A stretch of 8,859 nucleotides of DNA from Vulcanimicrobiota bacterium. Its GTDB lineage: Bacteria > Vulcanimicrobiota > Vulcanimicrobiia > Vulcanimicrobiales > Vulcanimicrobiaceae. Both the position numbers and the translations under genes were made by a program. Location: the NCBI GenBank assembly GCA_019233165.1, contig JAFAMS010000371.1, forward strand, positions 1-8,859, in the 5' to 3' direction. The notes below the pieces were generated by a model. That model worked only from the letters and a program-made list of their open reading frames with translations. It searched no databases and was not told where the DNA came from. Shown here piece after piece: positions 1-4,338 of this stretch. Each line of letters starts with the position of its first letter. Position 1 is the stretch's first letter.

Positions 1-115
1 ACGCCTCGACCATCACGGCGACGATCGCCGCGACTTGCTCCGCGTAGTGCGGTTTGTCGAGATGACCTTTGCGGTCGGCGAGCAGCGCGTTGAAATCGCG
101 GCGCCCCTCGATCAC
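1..115 (-). CDS. Unidentified protein, N-terminal fragment, downstream of accB
   Basis: An open frame runs from a GTG at 115..113 to the window edge with no stop, giving about 38 residues that begin (M)IEGRRDFNALLADRKGH and continue through LDKPHYAEQV to an AIVAVMVEA segment. The GTG overlaps the accB stop as GTGA, the same coupling seen at other junctions here. I do not recognise the family. It lacks the ANRGEIA-type start of biotin carboxylase (AccC), the partner that most often follows accB. The segment looks coding, with mixed charge, no low complexity and no internal stop. One other minus-strand frame is also open here, but it is an Arg-rich translation typical of a shadow frame. No clear Shine-Dalgarno lies upstream, so translation probably depends on accB. 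The alternative start is an ATG at 13..11. The gene continues beyond position 1. Function unknown. Confidence 0.55.
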   Translation of the reverse strand, partial: MIEGRRDFNALLADRKGHLDKPHYAEQVAAIVAVMVEA

Positions 116-540
116 GGCTCGATCCAAAAGAGCTCGTCGCCGAGCGCGACGAGCTCGCCGTTCTCGGGGACGATGCGCGCCACGACACCCGCGTAGTCGC
201 TTGTGATCTCGTTGAAGATCTTCATCGCTTCGAGCGTGCAGAGCGTGTCGCCGGCCTCGACGCGGTCGCCGACCTCGACGAACGGCTCTTCGCCCGGCGC
301 GGCCGCACGATAGAACACGCCGACCACGGGCGCCGTGACTTTCTTCGTCCGAGCCGAGGCCGCCGGAGCGCTCTCTTCGGGCGCCGACGCGGCGCTCGGC
401 GGCGGCGGCGCGGCGCTCGGCGGCGCTGCCGAACGCCGTACGACTTCGATCTCGTCCTCGCCGGCGCGAACCCTGATCGCATCGAGATCGAACTCGCGCA
501 GGATCCCCGCGAGCGCCTCGATGCGCTTGAGCTCGTCCAT
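112..540 (-). CDS. accB: Biotin carboxyl carrier protein of acetyl-CoA carboxylase (AccB/BCCP)
   Basis: AccB carries the biotin that is carboxylated by AccC and then passes the carboxyl group to acetyl-CoA, making malonyl-CoA for fatty-acid synthesis in the cytoplasm. From the ATG at 540..538 the protein has 142 residues. Residues 1-36 form the short N-terminal region typical of BCCP. An Ala/Pro/Ser-rich linker follows (about 37-65). The biotinyl domain (about 66-142) contains VVGVFYRAAAPGEEPFVEVG and the attachment motif EAMKIFNEI, with biotinylated Lys107. The usual motif is EAMKLMNEI, so this is a mild variant. A GTG one codon upstream (543..541) is possible, but AAGGGG lies 7 nt before the ATG and favours it. 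The start overlaps the hisS stop (TGATG), so the two genes are translationally coupled. The following gene is not accC. Identification is firm from the whole domain layout. Confidence 0.96.
   Translation of the reverse strand: MDELKRIEALAGILREFDLDAIRVRAGEDEIEVVRRSAAPPSAAPPPPSAASAPEESAPAASARTKKVTAPVVGVFYRAAAPGEEPFVEVGDRVEAGDTLCTLEAMKIFNEITSDYAGVVARIVPENGELVALGDELFWIEP
389..425. repeat. 16-bp perfect direct repeat inside the accB linker
   Basis: The 16-mer GCGGCGCTCGGCGGCG (plus strand) occurs at 389-404 and again at 410-425, offset by 21 bp (seven codons). It lies in the part of accB encoding the Ala/Pro linker (PPSAAPPPPSAA on the minus strand). The in-frame spacing suggests a slippage or small tandem duplication that lengthens the flexible linker without breaking the frame. 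It probably has no separate function. Confidence 0.7.
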
Positions 541-1814
541 CACGCCGCCCCTTCGACGGCCTGCAGCACCGCCCCGGCGACCGCCTTGGCATCGCCGTGC
601 GATGCGATGCGGCGCTCGCGGCGATCGTCGAGGTCGCGCACGATCAGCTGGCGCGCCGCCAGCTCGTCGTCACCGACGATCAGCGCATAACGCGCGCGAT
701 TACGATCGGCGATCTTGAACTGTGCGGCGATGCGGCGCCCGCCGAAGTCCATGAAAACCGGCGTGCCGCCCGATTCGCGCAGCGCGCCGACGACGGGGAC
801 GAGCCACGCCCGCGCGGCTTCGCCGAGCGCGATCGCTTGGAATCCCGAGCGTGGGGGCTCGGAGTCGCGGTCGGGTGCGATCATCAAGAACCGCTCCTCA
901 CCCAGACCGAAGCCGACGGCCGGCGTCGGCGGACCGCCGAGCGACTCGACGAGGTTATCGTAGCGACCTCCTCCGCAGATCGCATTCTGGGCGCCGAGCG
1001 AGGGCGAGACGATCTCGAAGACGGTCCGCGTGTAGTAATCGAAACCGCGAACGATCCTCGGATCGACGAGATAGCGCAAGCCGAGCGCGTCGAGATAGCC
1101 GCGCACCTCGGCGAAATGCTCTTCGCACGACGAGCACAGCGCGTCGAGAAACGTCGGCGCGCTCGCGATTGGGTCGCGGTCTTCGGGCGCTTTGCTGTCG
1201 AGGATTCGCAGCGGATTGCGCTCGAGGCGGCGACGCGAATCCTCCGAGAGGCGACCCGCAAAGGGACGAAAATGCCGGAGCAGCGCTTCCCGATAATGCG
1301 GCCGGCACTCCGCATCGCCGATCGAATTGATCCGGAGCGTCGCGTCGTCGAGCCCGTATTTGTGTAACAGCTCTACGGCGAGATGCATCACTTCGACGTC
1401 GGCCTCCGCCCCGGGGTACCCGAAACATTCGACGCCGAACTGGTTCGCCTGACGATACCGCCCCGCTTGCGGTCGCTCGTAGCGGAAGAACGGGCCGATG
1501 TAGTACAGGCGCTGCGGTCCTTGTGCGAGGAGATTGTGCTGCAAGAGCGCGCGCACCGTCGGCGCCGTCCATTCCGGACGAAGCGTCATCGAGCGTCCGC
1601 CCTTGTCCTGGAACGTGTACATCTCTTTTTCGACGATGTCGGTCGTCTCGCCGACGCCGCGCACGAACAGCTCGGTCGCCTCGAACATCGGCGTGCGAAT
1701 CTCGCCGTATCCGAATCGCTCGGCAAGCTCGCGCGCCGCCGATTCGAAGCGCGCCCACCGCCGGCTCTCGGGCGGAAGGAGATCTTGCGTGCCGCGCGGC
1801 GCCGATATCTCGAT
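540..1814 (-). CDS. hisS: Histidyl-tRNA synthetase (class II)
   Basis: HisRS charges tRNA-His with histidine in the cytoplasm. From the ATC at 1814..1812 the protein has 424 residues, the usual length for bacterial HisRS. Residues 4-14 (SAPRGTQDLLP) match the family N-terminus. Motif 1 lies around 34-45 (FGYGEIRTPMFE). Motif 2 spans about 104-131 (YYIGPFFRYERPQAGRYRQ onward). The HisRS-specific active-site segment is RGFDYYTRTVFE (256-267). AICGGGRYDNLV (278-289) and the motif 3 region AVGFGLGEERFL (299-310) follow, and residues ~325-424 form the anticodon-binding domain. The frame has no ATG, GTG or TTG near this point. The nearest canonical start is a GTG at 2063, 83 codons upstream inside gloA, and the intervening translation is Arg-rich shadow sequence. 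ATC at 1814 has GGAG 6 nt upstream; ATC at 1817 and ATA at 1808 are alternatives. gloA ends 11 nt before the start, and accB starts on the hisS stop. Confidence 0.95.
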   Translation of the reverse strand: MEISAPRGTQDLLPPESRRWARFESAARELAERFGYGEIRTPMFEATELFVRGVGETTDIVEKEMYTFQDKGGRSMTLRPEWTAPTVRALLQHNLLAQGPQRLYYIGPFFRYERPQAGRYRQANQFGVECFGYPGAEADVEVMHLAVELLHKYGLDDATLRINSIGDAECRPHYREALLRHFRPFAGRLSEDSRRRLERNPLRILDSKAPEDRDPIASAPTFLDALCSSCEEHFAEVRGYLDALGLRYLVDPRIVRGFDYYTRTVFEIVSPSLGAQNAICGGGRYDNLVESLGGPPTPAVGFGLGEERFLMIAPDRDSEPPRSGFQAIALGEAARAWLVPVVGALRESGGTPVFMDFGGRRIAAQFKIADRNRARYALIVGDDELAARQLIVRDLDDRRERRIASHGDAKAVAGAVLQAVEGAA

Positions 1815-1820
1815 GATCGT

Positions 1821-1824
1821 CTCC
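1821..1824 (-). promoter_or_regulatory. Ribosome binding site for hisS
   Basis: GGAG on the minus strand, one base after the gloA TAG stop and 6 nt before the ATC at 1814. Its spacing picks out this ATC over the ATC at 1817 (3 nt) and the ATA at 1808 (12 nt). It is the main argument for a non-canonical hisS start. Confidence 0.55.
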
Positions 1825-1825
1825 G

Positions 1826-2206
1826 CTAACGCGGCTCGAGCAGCTCGACCGGGATCCCGTTCGGATCTTCGACGAACGCGATCGTCCGCGTCCCGCTCGG
1901 CGACTTTTTCGGTTCCTTGACGATCCTGACGCCGGCGCCGCGCAGCCGTTCGATCGTCGCCGGAACGTCTTGCACTTCGACGGCCAGATGCTCGTAGCGA
2001 TTCCCGACCTCGTACGGCGGATGGTCCTCGAGATCGTAGACGAGCTCGATGTACGCGTCCCACCCGTCGCCGACGAACGCCATGTCGGCGTTCCCAGGAT
2101 AGTGGATCGGACCGTCGAGCAGTTTGAGGCCGAGTTTCTTGGTATAGAACTCGATCGATTCGGCCATGTCGTTCACGAAAATCGAGGTGTGCAGATAGCG
2201 GGGCAC
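1826..2206 (-). CDS. gloA: Lactoylglutathione lyase (glyoxalase I), VOC superfamily
   Basis: Glyoxalase I isomerises the adduct of methylglyoxal and a thiol (glutathione in E. coli) to a lactoyl thioester, removing a toxic by-product of glycolysis. From the GTG at 2206..2204 the protein has 126 residues and starts (M)PRYLHTSIFVNDMAESIEFY. It has two βαβββ halves, and all four metal ligands of the E. coli type are at matching places: His6 (LHTS), Glu54 (YIELVY), His73 (YEHLAV) and Glu121 (PVELLE). IAFVEDPNGIPVELLE closely follows the E. coli GloA C-terminal segment IAFVEDPDGYKIELIE. AAAGGAG ends 5 nt before the GTG; a TTG at 2227 is also in frame but lies upstream of this site and has no comparable support. 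The natural thiol may differ from glutathione in this lineage, and another VOC activity cannot be excluded. It is the first gene of the gloA-hisS-accB cluster. Confidence 0.88.
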   Translation of the reverse strand: MPRYLHTSIFVNDMAESIEFYTKKLGLKLLDGPIHYPGNADMAFVGDGWDAYIELVYDLEDHPPYEVGNRYEHLAVEVQDVPATIERLRGAGVRIVKEPKKSPSGTRTIAFVEDPNGIPVELLEPR

Positions 2207-2211
2207 CGGGG

Positions 2212-2218
2212 CTCCTTT
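2212..2218 (-). promoter_or_regulatory. Strong ribosome binding site for gloA
   Basis: AAAGGAG on the minus strand, 5 nt before the GTG at 2206. It is the best Shine-Dalgarno match in the window and fixes the gloA start at GTG rather than the upstream TTG at 2227. Confidence 0.8.
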
Positions 2219-2232
2219 CAGGCGCAAGCCTG
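2219..2232. repeat. Inverted repeat CAGGC-N4-GCCTG in the gloA leader
   Basis: A perfect 5-bp inverted repeat with a 4-base loop (plus strand CAGGC GCAA GCCTG) lies between the divergent gloA and small plus-strand genes. In the gloA transcript it would form a short hairpin with loop UUGC, ending directly before the AAAGGAG. It could modulate ribosome access or be a protein-binding palindrome. Stems this short also arise by chance in GC-rich DNA. Confidence 0.4.
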
Positions 2233-2253
2233 CCGCGTTTCGGGGGAGTGGGG

Positions 2254-2259
2254 TAGAAT
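2254..2259 (+). promoter_or_regulatory. Possible -10 element for the small plus-strand gene
   Basis: TAGAAT on the plus strand differs from the TATAAT consensus at one position and is followed by 7 nt and then ATG at 2267. That spacing would put the transcription start at or next to the ATG, as in leaderless genes. No recognisable -35 box lies 16-18 bp upstream. The element overlaps the alternative ATG at 2258, so both readings cannot hold for the same transcript. Confidence 0.35.
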
Positions 2260-2266
2260 GTCATTC
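2256..2266. repeat. 11-bp palindrome at the small gene's start
   Basis: GAATG-T-CATTC is a perfect inverted repeat around one central base, lying between the possible -10 element and the ATG at 2267. It is AT-richer than its surroundings. Its position would suit an operator acting on this gene and possibly on divergent gloA. One copy only was seen, so function is a guess. Confidence 0.3.
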
Positions 2267-2473
2267 ATGGACCGTACGCGCGGGGCCGTCGAGGCCGAGC
2301 TGGAGCTCCTCGAACGCGCCGCCGACGAGGGCTCGCTCGACCACATTCGGGCCGCAAGGCTCAAGGCGGCGCTGCGGCGTTACGTCCAGGCCCGGGAACT
2401 GCTGCGGCACGGGGGTACCGGCGACGAGCCGGTCGAGGAGATCGCCCCGATCCGCCGGGTCGAGCCGATCTAA
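2258..2473 (+). CDS. Small charged helical protein, function unknown
   Basis: The only plausible plus-strand gene. From ATG 2258 it encodes 71 residues; from ATG 2267 it encodes 68. Residues ~10-50 (VEAELELLERA and LDHIRAARLKAALRRYVQAREL) alternate acidic and basic residues with regular Leu/Ala, predicting two amphipathic helices. A short acidic and then basic tail ends in RRVEPI. There is no membrane segment, Cys pair or known motif, and I recognise no family. GGGGGAG at 2242-2248 lies 9 nt before ATG 2258 and supports that start; TAGAAT before ATG 2267 would instead support a leaderless transcript. The gene is divergent from gloA (51 bp between starts), and its TAA overlaps the stop of the convergent membrane-protein gene. 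It could be a chance frame, but its composition is more protein-like than the Arg-rich shadow frames around it. Confidence 0.55.
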   Translation: MSFMDRTRGAVEAELELLERAADEGSLDHIRAARLKAALRRYVQARELLRHGGTGDEPVEEIAPIRRVEPI

Positions 2474-2742
2474 CTTCCCAGTTTCGCCAGCGCGAACGGC
2501 GCCGTCAGGAAGGCGCCGACGAGATAGAACAAGGCGAAGACGGCGGCCGGCCGCGCGACCGTTCCGAGCAACGCGAGGACAAACGGCGCAACGATCAAGA
2601 TCGCGCGTCCGAGGGCGTGCACCGGCGCGACCGCATCGACGCTTTCCAAGCCGTGCTGCACCCAAGCGGCGTGCGCGATCTGATACGCGACCCCCAACAC
2701 GAGCGCGTAGGCGAGAAAGCGGACCAAGAACCCCGCGAACAT
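2470..2742 (-). CDS. Small integral membrane protein, function unknown
   Basis: Encodes 90 residues from ATG 2742..2740. Three hydrophobic stretches are visible: about residues 4-28 (FLVRFLAYALVLGVAYQIAH), 42-62 (around RAILIVAPFVLALLG) and 65-84 (AAVFALFYLVGAFLTAPFA). A short hydrophilic loop with the segment QHGLESVDA separates the first two, so two or three membrane spans are likely. I recognise no family and see no catalytic motif. It starts 15 nt after the purH stop with only a weak purine-rich site (GAAGACGA), so it is probably the last gene of the fabF-rnc-smc-purH unit. Its TAG overlaps the TAA of the convergent plus-strand gene by four bases. The hydrophobic pattern supports a real gene. 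Confidence 0.75.
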   Translation of the reverse strand: MFAGFLVRFLAYALVLGVAYQIAHAAWVQHGLESVDAVAPVHALGRAILIVAPFVLALLGTVARPAAVFALFYLVGAFLTAPFALAKLGS

Positions 2743-2757
2743 TTTTTCGTCTTCGGT

Positions 2758-4338
2758 TCAGTGCAGAAAGAAGCGATAGCTGGAAAAAACGAGTGCGACG
2801 CCGCGCGCGTCCGCCGCGGCGATGACCTCGGCGTCGCGAATCGAGCCGCTCGGCGCGACGATCGCCGTGCATCCGGCATCGGCGGCCGCGAGCAGACCGT
2901 CCGGGAACGGAAAGAAGCCGTCGCTCGCGCAAGCCGCACCGCGCGCATACGCGCCGGCGCGCTCCCCGGCGATTTGAACGGCGCTGACGCGGTTGGTTTG
3001 ACCGGCGCAGATTCCTCGCGCGCTGCGACCCTTCACGACGACGACGCCGTTGCTCTTCACGTAGCGCACGATCTCCCACGCGAACGCCAAATCTCGCCAC
3101 TCGTCCGCGCTCGGAGCGCGTTTGCTGACGACCTTCCAGAGTTCGGGAGTCGCTGCAGGGTCCGTGTCTTGGGCGAGGATCCCGCCGAGCGCGCTGCGCA
3201 CCTCGAGCTCGGCGACGAGCTCCGCCGGCAGCTCGGGACGATACCGCATGATCCGAAGGTTCTTCTTGCGCCGCAAGCGCGCGAGCGCGTCGTCGTCGAA
3301 CGCGGGCGCGGCGACGATCTCGAGGAAGAACTCACCCAGCGCGTCGGCGGTCGCCGCGTCGACTGTTCCATCGACCGCGATGATACCCCCGAACGCCGAG
3401 ATCGGATCGGCCTCGAGCGCCGCGGAGACGGCTTGAGCGACCGTCGCGCTCTCGGCGACGCCGCAGGGAACCGTGTGCTTGACGATCGCCGCACGCGGCA
3501 GCTTGGCGGCCTCCCGTGCGCCTCCGAACTCCGGCGGAAAAGGTACGCGCGCTCGCGAGAGAACGCGCAGGCACGCGTCGAGATCGAGCAGGTTGTTGTA
3601 CGAGAGCGCTTTGCCGTGCAGCTGCTCGGGCAGCTCCTCCTCGCGCGCGAGATAAAACGCGGCCCGCTGCTGGGGGTTCTCGCCGTAGCGCAGCGGTTTT
3701 GCGAGCGGGACCGTGAGCGCGAGCGAACCGGGGAGCTCGCTCGCCAGCATCCCCGCTTCCAAGTAGCGGGAGATCGCCGAGTCGTACTCGGCGGTCCGCT
3801 CGAAGGCGCGGGTCGCAAGCCGTTTGCGCGCCGCCAGATCGACGCCGTTCGGGAGCGCGGCCACGACTTCGGCGTATTGCTGCGGGTCCGAGAGCACGGT
3901 GACGTTGTCGAAGTTCTTCGCTGCCGCGCGCAGCAGCGCGACCCCGCCGATGTCGATCTGTTCGAGCGCTTCCTCGAGCGACGCGCCCGCTTTCGCAACG
4001 GTCTTCTCGAACGGATAGAGGTTCACGACGACGTAATCGAGCCGCGGGATCTCGTGGCGCGCCGCTTCGGCTTGGTGGAGGGGATTCCGGCGATCGGACA
4101 AGATCGCGCCGAACACTTTGGGATGGAGCGTCTTCACGCGCCCGCCAAAGAGCGGTGGAAACCCGGTCAGCTCGCCGACGTCGTGCGCCTCGACGCCGTG
4201 CTCGCTCAGATGCGCGCGCGTCCCTCCGGTCGCGTAAATCGCGGTCCCCGCGCGCGCGAGCGCGCGCGCGAGCTCGACGGAACCGGAGCGGTCGTACACC
4301 GAAAACAGCGCACCGCCCCGCAGGTCGCGTTCACGCAA
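2758..4338 (-). CDS. purH: Bifunctional purine biosynthesis protein PurH (AICAR transformylase/IMP cyclohydrolase)
   Basis: PurH performs the last two steps of IMP synthesis: formylation of AICAR by 10-formyl-tetrahydrofolate, then ring closure. From TTG 4338..4336 it has 526 residues, a normal length. The N-terminal cyclohydrolase domain starts at ALFSVYDRSG (10-19) and includes GGRVKTLHPKVFGAIL (65-80) and NLYPFE (106-111). Lys69, Tyr108, Asp129 and Lys141 align with the human active-site residues K66, Y104, D125 and K137. The transformylase domain has LRYGENPQQRAAFY (216-229), the Lys287-His288 pair in VKHTVPCG, DPISAFGG (311-318), AGQTNRV (445-451), ASDGFFPFPDG (471-481) and GSIRDAEVIAAAD (498-510). 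TTG is preferred because GGGAG lies 7 nt upstream and the family N-terminus follows at once; GTG 4344 is only 1 nt from that site. The start overlaps the smc end by 8 nt. The usual Asn of KHxNPCG is Val290. Confidence 0.96.
   Translation of the reverse strand: MRERDLRGGALFSVYDRSGSVELARALARAGTAIYATGGTRAHLSEHGVEAHDVGELTGFPPLFGGRVKTLHPKVFGAILSDRRNPLHQAEAARHEIPRLDYVVVNLYPFEKTVAKAGASLEEALEQIDIGGVALLRAAAKNFDNVTVLSDPQQYAEVVAALPNGVDLAARKRLATRAFERTAEYDSAISRYLEAGMLASELPGSLALTVPLAKPLRYGENPQQRAAFYLAREEELPEQLHGKALSYNNLLDLDACLRVLSRARVPFPPEFGGAREAAKLPRAAIVKHTVPCGVAESATVAQAVSAALEADPISAFGGIIAVDGTVDAATADALGEFFLEIVAAPAFDDDALARLRRKKNLRIMRYRPELPAELVAELEVRSALGGILAQDTDPAATPELWKVVSKRAPSADEWRDLAFAWEIVRYVKSNGVVVVKGRSARGICAGQTNRVSAVQIAGERAGAYARGAACASDGFFPFPDGLLAAADAGCTAIVAPSGSIRDAEVIAAADARGVALVFSSYRFFLH

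Noticed and set aside
1815..2264. 150-codon N-terminal extension of hisS
   Set aside because: It lies in a second frame over gloA, is Arg-rich without motif, and would put HisRS far beyond its normal length; the family N-terminus begins at about 1810.
2497..2518. Inverted repeat CGGCGCC-N8-GGCGCCG as a terminator for the convergent genes
   Set aside because: It lies inside the membrane protein's coding sequence and has no U-tract on either strand; GGCGCC palindromes are expected by chance at this GC content.
2261..3100. Minus-strand 279-codon frame spanning the membrane-protein gene and the small plus-strand gene
   Set aside because: Arg-rich shadow frame overlapping purH and the membrane-protein gene, with no domain and a poor start.
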